From CAYRNY01 sp964425755 (GTDB taxonomy: Bacteria; Chloroflexota; Anaerolineae; Aggregatilineales; Aggregatilineaceae): a stretch of 64,000 nucleotides of DNA. The notes under the pieces are model-generated. The model was given only the letters and a program-made list of their open reading frames with translations. It was not told the origin of the DNA and did not search any database. How positions within the stretch are numbered: the stretch's first letter is position 1; each line of letters opens with the position of its first letter. Shown piece after piece: positions 44,029 through 53,000 of this stretch. The position numbers and the translations under genes are program-made. The stretch lies in NCBI GenBank assembly GCA_964425755.1, contig CAYRNY010000016.1, forward strand, positions 81,266 through 145,265, given 5' to 3'.

Positions 44029-45072
44029 TCACAGCAACCAGAACGCCCGGTCATCACGGTAATACACTGCCACCGGGGTGCCCGGTTCGGGCAGTTCGGC
44101 CTGCCGTAGATCGTTGCGAATCTGTGCTTTCTGCGCGGTGATGGTGTGCCCCGTGGCCGGGGATGTAAAGCGGAAGCGCACGCGCAGCTTGAAGTCGCCG
44201 TCGGCGTCCAGCCGCCCCTCGCACGCGACGATGTGACCCGGCACGAGGTGTTGCCGGTGCGGGGGACGCCGGTCGCGCGCCAGCATGACCCCCAGCCCCG
44301 CGAACAGCACCGCGATCAAGCCCACCACCACCGCCGCGATCGCCTGCCGGTCGCGCAGGTGGTGCGCCGGGTCCGGCTGGCCGGTGGCCGCGAGCGCGGG
44401 GTCGTCGGGCCAGTACATCACCGTGACCGGTTGCCCTACTGCCAGCCGTTCATACGCCGCGCGGGTCAGCCGTTGCGTGTTGGTCTGCGGGGCCGCGTCG
44501 GGGCTGTGCGCGGTCTCGAAGCGGTACGTCATGTGCCAGGCGTCGCCGTCCACATCCAGCGCCGTGATCGTGCCCTCGACCGTGATCCCCGACCGGTCCA
44601 GGCGATACCAGTCGCGCACGGCAGGCGCTACCTGCACCGCCAGCACCAGCGCGATCACCAGCAGGATCGCCGCCAGCACGAACGGGATACGCGCGCTGCG
44701 CCTGCGTTGGGCGCGGCGCTGGCACTCGCGCTTGAGCACGCGCCGGTTCGCCGGGTCGAACAGGAAGACGCGCGTGCCGGCCTCGCCAGCCGGCAGGCGT
44801 CCCCCGGCTCCTGGCGCGTTCTCCGGCGTACCGGCTGGGCCGGGCGCGGGGATCGAGGGCCCGTCCCGGGTGACCGCGCGCCACGCCGCCCGCCGCACGC
44901 GTGGATCGGGATCGTTCCGGCACAGGTATTCGAAGAGCTGGCTCACGCGCGGATCGTGCCCCACGTACTCCAGCACGTGGATCGCGTGCATGCGCTCGCG
45001 CGAATCAGGGCTGCGCAGCAGGTGCAGGCTGCGCCGGATATCTGACGCGGTTGGGCCGCTGCTCGTGTTCAT
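44029..45072 (-). CDS. Membrane protein with HEAT-like N-terminus and two DUF3592-like regions
   Basis: A 347-aa protein. The first 60 residues read as HEAT-like repeats (ERMHAIHVLEYVGHDPRVSQLFEYL, then DPDPRVRRAAWRAVTRDGP). A Pro/Gly-rich linker follows. Two hydrophobic spans (about 134-152 and 253-272) each precede a beta-rich domain with EGTITALDVDGDAW and GHIVACEGRLDADGD, both of the DUF3592 kind, with AAYERLAVGQPVTVMYWPDDP and TPVAVYYRDDRAF. The start at 45072 opens directly before the HEAT-like part. It precedes no recognisable partner. The function is unknown. Confidence 0.78.
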   Translation of the reverse strand: MNTSSGPTASDIRRSLHLLRSPDSRERMHAIHVLEYVGHDPRVSQLFEYLCRNDPDPRVRRAAWRAVTRDGPSIPAPGPAGTPENAPGAGGRLPAGEAGTRVFLFDPANRRVLKRECQRRAQRRRSARIPFVLAAILLVIALVLAVQVAPAVRDWYRLDRSGITVEGTITALDVDGDAWHMTYRFETAHSPDAAPQTNTQRLTRAAYERLAVGQPVTVMYWPDDPALAATGQPDPAHHLRDRQAIAAVVVGLIAVLFAGLGVMLARDRRPPHRQHLVPGHIVACEGRLDADGDFKLRVRFRFTSPATGHTITAQKAQIRNDLRQAELPEPGTPVAVYYRDDRAFWLL

Positions 45073-45115
45073 GGCTCCCACCCCACGCCGCTGGTGCGTG
45101 TCCGTTTCCGACCGG

Positions 45116-46384
45116 TCAGCAGTCGAACGCGTCGGCGGGCATCGGCCTGGATTCCCGCCAGCGCTGCGCGAACTCTGACAGGTACGCACTGGCGATCGAC
45201 GGGTTGTGAATGATCAACAGGTTCTCGTCATTGCTCGTCGCGGCGCTTCTTGAGAAATTAAACGACCCCATCACCACGGTGGCATCGTTGATGATCATCA
45301 CCTTGTGATGCAGGATGTTCGGGTTACCGTCCTGGCGGATGCGGGCCGGGTCGACACAATACAACGGCGCGGTAAAGGAACGGCTGGACGCCTCGACAAT
45401 ACCCTGCCACTGCAATTCACCGGCAGCGGCCCGTTCGGCAAGGCGCTGCATCACCGAGTGTTCGCGCCCGCTGGCGTCTTTCCAGGCCAGGCTATCGGTG
45501 AACGAGAACGCCATAAAGCGCACACTCTGCGCCGTGTCGATCAGCTCCCACAGGCGCTGCTCGGCATTACCCTCGGACTCGAAATAGACTTCGATCGGCG
45601 TGCCTTCGATCGTCACGCGCAGGTTGGTTTCGACCGGCGAGGTCGTGCCGAACTGGCCCGCGAACAGCTCCTCAAACTCCTGGCTATAGAGCGCCGCCAG
45701 CCGCGAGGAGCGAATCAACATGGCGTTGTTGTTGTTATTGTATATCCCGTTATGGGTGACATTCATCGACCCGGTCCAGACATACAACCCGTCAATAACA
45801 AAGAATTTATTGTGCATCAATGCGGTGCGTGGATCGTCCGTGACGATGGGGATACCGGCATCTTCGAGATCGGGCACGGTGGAGTCGGGGGCCTCGATGA
45901 TGTCGAAGCCGTGTTCGTCGTCCGTCACGACGCGCACGCGCACCCCGCGTTCGTGGGCCGCGATCAGGGCGTCGGTGACCGGCTGCGAGTTCAGCTCGAA
46001 CAGCGCCGCGTCCACGCTGGCCGAAGCGCCGTCGATCGCGTCCACAAGCGCCTGTTCGATCGGCGAGCCCTGGAAGTCTTCCTCGCGCGTTGAATTGATC
46101 GGTTCGGTGAAATACAACTGGAACCAGCCACCGTCATACCCGCCGGGGATGCGTTGCAGCTCGATCGGGGCGATATCCTCAATATCCGGGAGCGGCGGGG
46201 GCGCGTCGGGGTCCGCGCCATCGAGATCGATCACCGGGGAACCGGCATCGTCCTCTTCGATGTTAAACACATCAATGCCCAACCCGTACTGGACAAACAG
46301 CGCGATCACGATGATCACCAGCCCGCTCAGGCCGCCTATCACCGTGCGCTGTGTCTTGTCGGAATCTGACTTACGTTTGGTCAT
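45116..46384 (-). CDS. Membrane-anchored phospholipase-D-like protein (two HKD motifs)
   Basis: A 422-aa protein. One N-terminal span (about residues 15-36) anchors it, followed by an acidic, Pro-rich linker. The first HKD motif is intact: His191, Lys193 and Asp198 in HNKFFVID. The second reads HHKVMIIND, with His359, Lys361 and Asn366 in place of the usual Asp; both are followed by the GSMN and GSFNFS segments. The fold acts as a phosphodiesterase on lipids or nucleic acids, and one substituted motif may still work. Its start overlaps the end of the upstream gene by 14 bp (46371-46384), so they are one operon. Confidence 0.85.
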   Translation of the reverse strand: MTKRKSDSDKTQRTVIGGLSGLVIIVIALFVQYGLGIDVFNIEEDDAGSPVIDLDGADPDAPPPLPDIEDIAPIELQRIPGGYDGGWFQLYFTEPINSTREEDFQGSPIEQALVDAIDGASASVDAALFELNSQPVTDALIAAHERGVRVRVVTDDEHGFDIIEAPDSTVPDLEDAGIPIVTDDPRTALMHNKFFVIDGLYVWTGSMNVTHNGIYNNNNNAMLIRSSRLAALYSQEFEELFAGQFGTTSPVETNLRVTIEGTPIEVYFESEGNAEQRLWELIDTAQSVRFMAFSFTDSLAWKDASGREHSVMQRLAERAAAGELQWQGIVEASSRSFTAPLYCVDPARIRQDGNPNILHHKVMIINDATVVMGSFNFSRSAATSNDENLLIIHNPSIASAYLSEFAQRWRESRPMPADAFDC

Positions 46385-46982
46385 GCTTATCTCCTGTGTG
46401 GGATGAAGGCGTCTCGTCGCCGGCGTCCGGGGATGCTCCGGACCGACCCGGCAGCGTGGGCGGGGACCAGTCCGGCAGATCGACCGCGTCGCTCAGCGGC
46501 GTGACGGGACCCGCCTGGTCTGGCGGGCCGGGGGTGGAGTCAGGCGGCGAAAAGCGTGCCAGCAGGTCGCGCAGCAATTCGCCGTCGCTGTGCTCAGGGT
46601 GCGCGGCGATCCACGCGTCGATCGCCTCGTCGGAAAGAACCGGGGCATCCTCCCCGAACACTTTCTCGCTTTCTTTGTTCAGCCGCCGGAACACCTTCAC
46701 CAGCCAGTCCGCGCCCTGCTTGTGCCGGTAGACGACCGCGCGGCTGATCACCGTCATCAGCCTGGCAAGCGTGCGGGCCTTGGCGTTGGCAGTCTCTTCG
46801 TCTACATCCGGCGACTGCGCGACCATGCGCGCGGCGACGCGTTCCGCCTGCGCGCGGCCCCAATCCATCAGCGGGATCGCGTCATCGTCCTGCAAGCCCT
46901 CGCGAATGCTGGAGTCGCTCGCCAGGACGTCCTGAATATGGGCCGACCAACGTGCTACCGGGTCGGGGGACATGTGCGGCAT
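46371..46982 (-). CDS. Hypothetical protein translationally coupled to the PLD-like gene
   Basis: A 203-aa protein with no recognised family. Residues of about 5-135 look helical (IQDVLASDSSIREGLQDDD, then ANAKARTLARLMTVISR). The C-terminal 65 residues are Pro/Asp-rich and disordered. There is no signal peptide or membrane span. A second ATG nine bases downstream (46973) is also possible. Overlap with the PLD-like gene implies a common function, perhaps at the same membrane site. What it does cannot be said. Confidence 0.72.
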   Translation of the reverse strand: MPHMSPDPVARWSAHIQDVLASDSSIREGLQDDDAIPLMDWGRAQAERVAARMVAQSPDVDEETANAKARTLARLMTVISRAVVYRHKQGADWLVKVFRRLNKESEKVFGEDAPVLSDEAIDAWIAAHPEHSDGELLRDLLARFSPPDSTPGPPDQAGPVTPLSDAVDLPDWSPPTLPGRSGASPDAGDETPSSHTGDKHDQT

Positions 46983-47151
46983 GGTGCGGACCTTTCCTCA
47001 ATTGCCACAAGGCATCTGCATGTCGATTCTAACGGCAGCACGGCGAAAGGGCAATCGGGGCAGCGCGTGGGACGGGCGCACATTTGCCCGCCGCGCGCGC
47101 ACGGCGTACACTACGCACAGATCAGCAGCGGCGCGCACGGGAGCAGTGACC

Positions 47152-48774
47152 ATGTCCGGCATATCAAACCCCTACAACCCCCACCAGCCAACCGGCGATC
47201 CGGCCTCGTTCGTCGGGCAGCAGGGTGTCTTCGCGTTCATGCGGCAGCATTTCGTGGGCACGGCGCTGGATCGCCCGCTGGTGTTGATCGGGCGGCGCGG
47301 GCTGGGCAAAACCGCGACGCTGCTCCAGTTGCCGTACCAGCTTGACGAACGCTACCAGCCCTGCATCGTGCCGCTGAACGGCCTCACGCCGCTGAACGAG
47401 ACCACGTTGATCGCCACGCTGGTAGCGCGCATCCGTGACGCGCTGGAGCAGATCGGGGCCAGCACCTACCGCCTGCCGGCGTGGACCGGCGCGCCCGGCG
47501 ACGGCACGATCCCGGAGCTGCGCGCGTGGTTCCGCGACGAATTCCTGCACGTGGCGCTGGCGGCGCTGCGGCTGCGGCACCTGGTGCTGTGCATCGACGA
47601 CGCGCATCGCCTGCTGGACGCGGTCGATGATGGCACGCTGGCGGCGGATTGGCTGGACTATCTCGGCGAGCTGCTGGCGCATTACGAACGTCTGGACGCA
47701 GTGCTGGCGGTGGATGCGGCATACGAAGACCAGATGCTGGGCGTCGCGCTGCTCAACGATCCGGCGCTGCACGTGCGGATGGGCGAACTGACGCGCGAGC
47801 AAGCCGAACGCCTGCTGCGCGAGCCGGTGTACGACCTGTACCGCTTCGAGCCGGGCGTGGTCGAGGATATTCTGGATCTGGCAGACGGGCACCCGTTCCT
47901 GTTACAAGCGATCGGATTCTTACTCTTCCGGCGCAGCGAAGAACGCAGCCACAACCGCCCGATCGCGCCCAATGACCTGGACGCGATCCACCCTGCCGTG
48001 CTGGACCAGGCCGACGCGATCTTCGATCCGCTGTGGCAGCGCGCATCGCAGAACGAGCGCAGCACGCTGACCGCCCTGGTCCGGCTGAGCGAGCTTGACC
48101 TCACCGCCGAGGATGCGGACAGCACCACCGACAGCGCCGGGGTCCCGTTCGCCGCGATCTATGGCTGGCTGACCGGCGCGGGGTACACGCTCAGCAAAAC
48201 CCAACTCGCTGCCGCGCTGCGCGGCCTGGGCTATGCCGGGCTGGTCCACGCGCAAGCGGATCATTACACACTCTCGGCACGCCTGATCGCGGACTGGGTC
48301 AAGGCGAACGTCGCGCCGCCGCCTGCCGTCCCGAAAACGGCTGCACCGCGCCCCGCATGGCAGCGGCGCGCGCCGGGCATCGGGCTGCTGGTGGTGCTGG
48401 TGCTGGTCGCCGCGCTGGGCATCGCCGCGCTCAGTGGCGCGTTTGGCGACGACGAGGACGACCAGGCACAAGCACCCGGCGACTCCGGCACACCGACCGC
48501 CACGCTCTCGCTGAACCTGGAAGGCACGCGGCAGTCGGAGTTCGCGACGCAGACCGAAGCCGCCCGGCCCACCGAAACCTACACCCCGACGCGCACGCCG
48601 CGCCCAACCAACACCCCCACCGCGACGCCGGAACCGTCTGTCACGCCGGTGCCGACGGACACGCTCACGCCCAGCCCCACGCCAAGCGCGACACGCACGC
48701 CGCGCCCCACGCGCACGCCCACCCCGACCCATACACCGACACCCGAAGCGACCGCCACGCTCGCCCCCGGGTAA
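47152..48774 (+). CDS. AAA ATPase with C-terminal membrane anchor and Pro/Thr-rich tail
   Basis: A 540-aa protein. The N-terminal AAA_16/ORC-like module has Walker A GRRGLGKT near residue 46 and Walker B VLCIDDAHRLLD near 148. A helical and winged-helix-like region follows. A single membrane span (about 405-425, LLVVLVLVAALGIAAL) separates it from a Pro/Thr-rich tail (TPTPTPTHTPTPE-like) to the end, predicted to be outside the cell. Similar topology is common for Chloroflexota signalling proteins. The ATG at 47152 is chosen because it immediately precedes the NPYNPH opening of the ATPase; the frame is open further upstream. Divergent from the PLD-like operon with about 170 bp between. Confidence 0.8.
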   Translation: MSGISNPYNPHQPTGDPASFVGQQGVFAFMRQHFVGTALDRPLVLIGRRGLGKTATLLQLPYQLDERYQPCIVPLNGLTPLNETTLIATLVARIRDALEQIGASTYRLPAWTGAPGDGTIPELRAWFRDEFLHVALAALRLRHLVLCIDDAHRLLDAVDDGTLAADWLDYLGELLAHYERLDAVLAVDAAYEDQMLGVALLNDPALHVRMGELTREQAERLLREPVYDLYRFEPGVVEDILDLADGHPFLLQAIGFLLFRRSEERSHNRPIAPNDLDAIHPAVLDQADAIFDPLWQRASQNERSTLTALVRLSELDLTAEDADSTTDSAGVPFAAIYGWLTGAGYTLSKTQLAAALRGLGYAGLVHAQADHYTLSARLIADWVKANVAPPPAVPKTAAPRPAWQRRAPGIGLLVVLVLVAALGIAALSGAFGDDEDDQAQAPGDSGTPTATLSLNLEGTRQSEFATQTEAARPTETYTPTRTPRPTNTPTATPEPSVTPVPTDTLTPSPTPSATRTPRPTRTPTPTHTPTPEATATLAPG

Positions 48775-48789
48775 GCGCAACGGCGCGAT

Positions 48790-48822
48790 CAAAAACGCGG
48801 AGCGGGAAACTCCCGTCCGCGT
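48790..48822 (-). terminator. Intrinsic terminator of the PNPOx-fold gene
   Basis: Stem ACGCGG...CCGCGT with inner GGGA/TCCC (48795-48822) and, on the minus strand, a run of five T (48791-48795). Confidence 0.78.
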
Positions 48823-48848
48823 GACGCAGGTACTGCCGCAGGTTGCAC

Positions 48849-49304
48849 CTATACCACAGCCGGGGCGAGGTCCCAGCGCCGTTCGGCCCAGCGCCCGTCG
48901 TCGTAATCACGCGCCAGCGCCGCGTCGACGAACAGTTCGAACAGCGCGCAGTCGTCGCCCGGCGTGTGGCACGCGGCGGCGATCGCCGGTGCGCGGACCG
49001 CCGGATCGTCGATGCAGGTCGCCTTGCCCTTGACACTGAACTCCCCGCCGACGCCGGTCGGATTGTCGACCATCGAGTGCAGGGCATACAGCCCGTTGCA
49101 GACCAGGTCGTCCAGCTTGGGCGACCCCGGCTCGATGAACAGCAGCAAGCGCCCCTCGCAGACCACCGGATGGACCGGGTTCACACGCGGCGACCCGTCC
49201 CCCGCGACGGTGGCGATGAACGCGACACGCGCACGGTTGAAGCGGGCTTCGCCGTAGGCGGCAAGCGCGGGTTCGAGAGCGGCAAATCGACTCCAGCTAA
49301 GCAT
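48849..49304 (-). CDS. Pyridoxamine 5'-phosphate oxidase-like FMN-binding split-barrel protein
   Basis: A 151-aa protein with the PNPOx-fold pattern: the first strands carry RVAFIATVAGDGSPRVNPVHPVV, followed by LLLFIEPGSPK and ALHSMVDNPTGVGGEFSVKG. Such proteins bind FMN, F420 or haem and reduce small molecules. The C-terminal half does not carry the pyridoxamine-phosphate oxidase signature, so vitamin B6 synthesis is not implied. The ATG at 49304 is chosen over an in-frame upstream one 42 bp away because it opens with the helix LSWSRFAALEPALAAY. A terminator lies directly after the gene. Confidence 0.85.
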   Translation of the reverse strand: MLSWSRFAALEPALAAYGEARFNRARVAFIATVAGDGSPRVNPVHPVVCEGRLLLFIEPGSPKLDDLVCNGLYALHSMVDNPTGVGGEFSVKGKATCIDDPAVRAPAIAAACHTPGDDCALFELFVDAALARDYDDGRWAERRWDLAPAVV

Positions 49305-49471
49305 GACGTACCCCTTTCGTGCTGACCATTTTGTGAAGCTTAGCACAGATGCCGCGCGCGCCGTTTATGGATTCTGCACAGACGCGGTAGCCCGGCAGGG
49401 GCGTATCATTATGCGACTGTCATGCTTGGCGTGGGGAATACACAGGCCGGAACGTGCCAGGAGGATCAACG

Positions 49472-49690
49472 ATGTCCATCATCCTGCAGGAACCTTACCG
49501 CACGCGCCCGATCCGCTGGCTGGAACGCTACGCAACCGGCGACTGGCGGCTCACGGTATACGGCATTACCTGGCTACCCGTTACAACGCGGACGTTTAGA
49601 GACCCTCACCGCGTCCCGGCGGCGCGATGGCAGCACCCGCGCGATCTTAAAACGACAGGTCGTCGAGATCGGGCGCATCATACGGCGTGA
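49472..49690 (+). pseudogene. Probable 5' remnant of a gene (degraded after codon about 40)
   Basis: The ATG at 49472 follows a perfect AGGAGG (49459-49464). The first 33 or so residues (LERYATGDWRLTVYGITW) look like the N-terminus of a small conserved Chloroflexota protein with a WRLKVYGI-type motif, as I recall it. Past about 49590 the reading frame loses this character and turns basic and Arg/Pro/His-rich (RDPHRVPAARWQH), running on into the antisense of the FHA gene. This suggests truncation or frameshift, leaving a translated remnant of at most 72 aa. Confidence 0.5.
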
Positions 49691-50006
49691 TCGGCTCGAT
49701 GCGCAGCCACGTGCGCCCCACGCGGAACAACTGCCCCGGCGCGATCGGCGCGCGCCCCTCGATGCGCTTGTCGTTCACGAACGTCCCGTTGGTGCTGTCC
49801 AGGTCTTCCAGCCAGAACATATCGCCGTCGTAGATCACGACCGCGTGCTCGCGCGAGACCTGGCTGTCGTAGCTCAGACACACGTCGCAGCCTTCGCGCC
49901 GCCCGATCGTGAGCTCGGTCGGGCGGTCGGCGTTCAGCAGCGTTTCAAACGTCAGCTCAGCGCCATCTTTGGGGCCGCTCATCAACGAAATCGTGATTTC
50001 GGGCAT
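49647..50006 (-). CDS. FHA-domain protein
   Basis: A 119-aa single FHA domain. The phosphothreonine-binding loops are present: IGRREGCDV (GR), SREHAVV (SxxH) and DSTNGTFVN (NG). The protein would bind phosphorylated Thr on a partner. It sits 34 bp downstream of the Ser/Thr kinase gene on the same strand, so the two are probably co-transcribed and the kinase or its targets supply the phospho-ligand. No second domain and no Fe-S, signal peptide or membrane segment is visible. Its 3' end overlaps the antisense of a gene remnant. Confidence 0.93.
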   Translation of the reverse strand: MPEITISLMSGPKDGAELTFETLLNADRPTELTIGRREGCDVCLSYDSQVSREHAVVIYDGDMFWLEDLDSTNGTFVNDKRIEGRAPIAPGQLFRVGRTWLRIEPITPYDAPDLDDLSF

Positions 50007-50040
50007 ACCGTCACACCTCTCCCTGTCGTATGGCTACCGG

Positions 50041-53000
50041 TTAAGCGTCGTTATCATCGTCCAGATGCCGGCGGGCCTCGGTGCGCTTTTCGCGCGAGGG
50101 AACATGCGAGGGGTCGAGTTCCAGCGCCTTGTTGAACACGCGCACCGCTGCATCCCAACGTTCCAGCTTCATCAGGGCTTCGCCGCGATTGTGCCAGAAC
50201 CACGCGTCACGCGGCGCGACCTCGGTCGCCTTTTCGTAGCACGCGGCTGCCGCTTCCCAGTCGCCCATCGTCGCGTGTACCAATCCCTTGCCGTTCCACG
50301 CCCAGCCGTAGTTGGGGCTGAGTTCGAGCGCGCGCTCGTAAGCCGCGAGCGCCTCGTCGTAACGCTCCAGGCGGCGCAGAATCTGCCCCTTACGCGCCCA
50401 CGCCGAGTCGTTGTCCGGCGCGATCTCCAGCGCCGCCTCGATCACCTCAAGCGCTTCCTGCTTGCGGCCCAGCGCCAGCAACGGCTCGATCTGGTTGATC
50501 CAGTACCACACGCTGCTGCCATCCTCACGCGCCGCGCGCTCGTAGCTGGTCAGGGCTTCCTCGCGCCGGTCGAGCGCTTCCAGTGCCAGCCCGCGCCCGT
50601 TCCAGGCCCAGGCGTAGCCCGGCTCCAGCTTGAGCGCCTGGTCGTAAGCCTGGACCGCTTCTTTGAAACGTCCCAGGCGGCGCAATGCCTGCCCGCGCTT
50701 GGCCCAGCTTTCCGCGTGGTCGCGGTTGAGCCGCAGCGCGCGCTCTAACGGCATCAGGGCGTCCTCGTAGCGGTGCATCACGATCAGCTCGTCGGCCTGG
50801 TTGTACCAGAACCACACGTCATCGGGTTGCAGGTTCGCCGCCTTGCGGAAGCACCCCAATGCCTCGTCATGCCGCCCCAGCGCGCTGAGCGCCAGCCCGC
50901 GCCCGTTCCAGGCCCAGGCATAGTCCGGGGCCAACTCGACCGCACGGCTGTAGCTGACCAGCGCCTCTTCGTAGCGCCGCATGCGCCGCAGCGCCTGCCC
51001 CTGCTTGGCCCACGCCCGCACATAGCGCGGATCGACTTCGAGCGCACGGCGCAGCGCTTCGAGCGCCTCCTCGTGCCGGCTGAGCAACACCAGCGTGTCG
51101 CCCTTGTTGTACCAATACAGCGGATTGCCGGGATCGATCTGCGCCGCACGCCGGTACGCATCGACGGCGTCCGCGTAATGGCCCATGATCTCCAGCGTGA
51201 CGCCGCGCTCGTTCCAGGCCCAGGCGTAGCCCGGTTCCAGGCTGACCGCGCGATCCAGGAATTTCAACGCTTCTTCGGGGCGGTCCAGGTGGCGGTAGAT
51301 GTTGCCCAGCCGCGCCCAACTGCGCGCGTGGTCCGGGCTGACCTGCACCGCCTGTTCCAGCAGCGGGATCGCGTCCTCGTAACGCTCTTGCAGCACCAGC
51401 AAATTCCCCTGGTTGTACCAGTGCCAGACATCGTCCGGCGCGATCAACGCCGCCTGGCGGTACATCTCCAGTGCCGCGTCGTAACGCTGCAGGCGCTCCA
51501 ACACGATCCCCTTGCCGTTCACGGCCCAGGCGTAATCGGGCTTGAGTTCGAGCGCACGGTCATAGGCAACCAGCGCCTCGTCATAGCGTTCCAGGTAACG
51601 CAAAACCTGCCCCAGCTTGGCCCATGAATACGCGTGGTTCGGCGCGACCCGGGTCGCCTGGCGCGTCGGTGCGAGCGCGCGATGGTATTCGCCCATCTCG
51701 ACCAGCATTTCGGATTGGTTGTACCAGTGCCAGACTTCACCCGGCTGGTGCCGCGCGGCCTGCTCGAACGCTTCGAGCGCTTCCGGCAGCCGCCCCATCG
51801 CCTTGAGTGTAAGGCCCTTGCCGTTCCACGCCCAGGCATACGGCGGGTTAAGTTCCAGGGCGCGGTTGTAAGCGTTGAGCGCCTCGGGATAACGCTCCAG
51901 CGCGCGCAGCACCTGCCCGCGCTTGGCCCAGCTTTCGGCGTGGTGCGGGTCCAGTTCCAGGGCGCGGTCGAGCACGGCCATCGCCTGGTCGAAGTCGCGC
52001 CGCGTGTGCAGCGCTTCGGCCATGTTGTACCACGCCCACACACTGCCGGGCTGCAGTTCGGTGGCGGTCTGGTGCGCGGCGAGCGCGCGCTCGATCTGGC
52101 CCATGCGCTCCAAGACCTGCCCCTTGCCGGTCCAGGCCCAGGTGAAGCGCGGGTTAAGCTCCAGGGCGCGGTCGTAGCTGGCGAGCGCATCGTCATAGCG
52201 CCCCAGCAGGCGCAGCGTGCGCCCCTTGCGCGCCCAGGCCCACGCCGATTCCGGCTCAAGCGCCAGCACGCGGTTATACGCGACGAGCGCCTCGTCCGCG
52301 TAGCCGAGCTCGGTCAGGCTGTAGCCCTTGTCCATCAGCTCGCGGACCTCAAGCTCCGGGCCTTCGGGTTCGATCTCAAGCGGGCTGCCGGTCACATCCT
52401 CGTACAGGTCCGCCAGCGTATCGGCGACGTCGGCCCAGGTCTGCGGGCGGTCGGCGGGGTTTTTCTCCAGGCACGCCAGCGTGAGTTCCTGCACGTCCGG
52501 CGGCACGTCCGGCGCATTTTCAGGGAAGCGCGGCGCCTGGTTCAGGTGCGCGTAGACCCATTCCGCCATCAGCTTGGCTTCGAACACCGTCTGCCGCGTG
52601 AGCATCTCGTACAGCACGCAGCCGAACGCGTAAATATCGCTGCGCAGGTCCAGCTCCTGGTCGGCGCGGCACTGCTCCGGCGACATATACGGCGGCGTGC
52701 CGACGACCGCGCCGACGCGCGTCAAGCCGGAGTGCGCCACCGGCTGGTCGTCCTCGGCGGGCGGCACGTCACCCAGATCGAACGAGCGCACCAGCCCGAA
52801 GTCGGTCACTTTGGCGATCTCGTCGTGCCGCACCAGGATGTTGGCCGGTTTCAGGTCGCGGTGCACCAGCCCCGGCACGCGGCGGGTCGCGTGCTGCAGG
52901 GCCAGCGCGACCTGCATCGCGAAGCGTAGCGCGATCGCCAGGTCGATCCGGTTATGGCGGATCCAGCTTCGCAGGTCCGGCCCCATGCCTTCCGGCCCGG

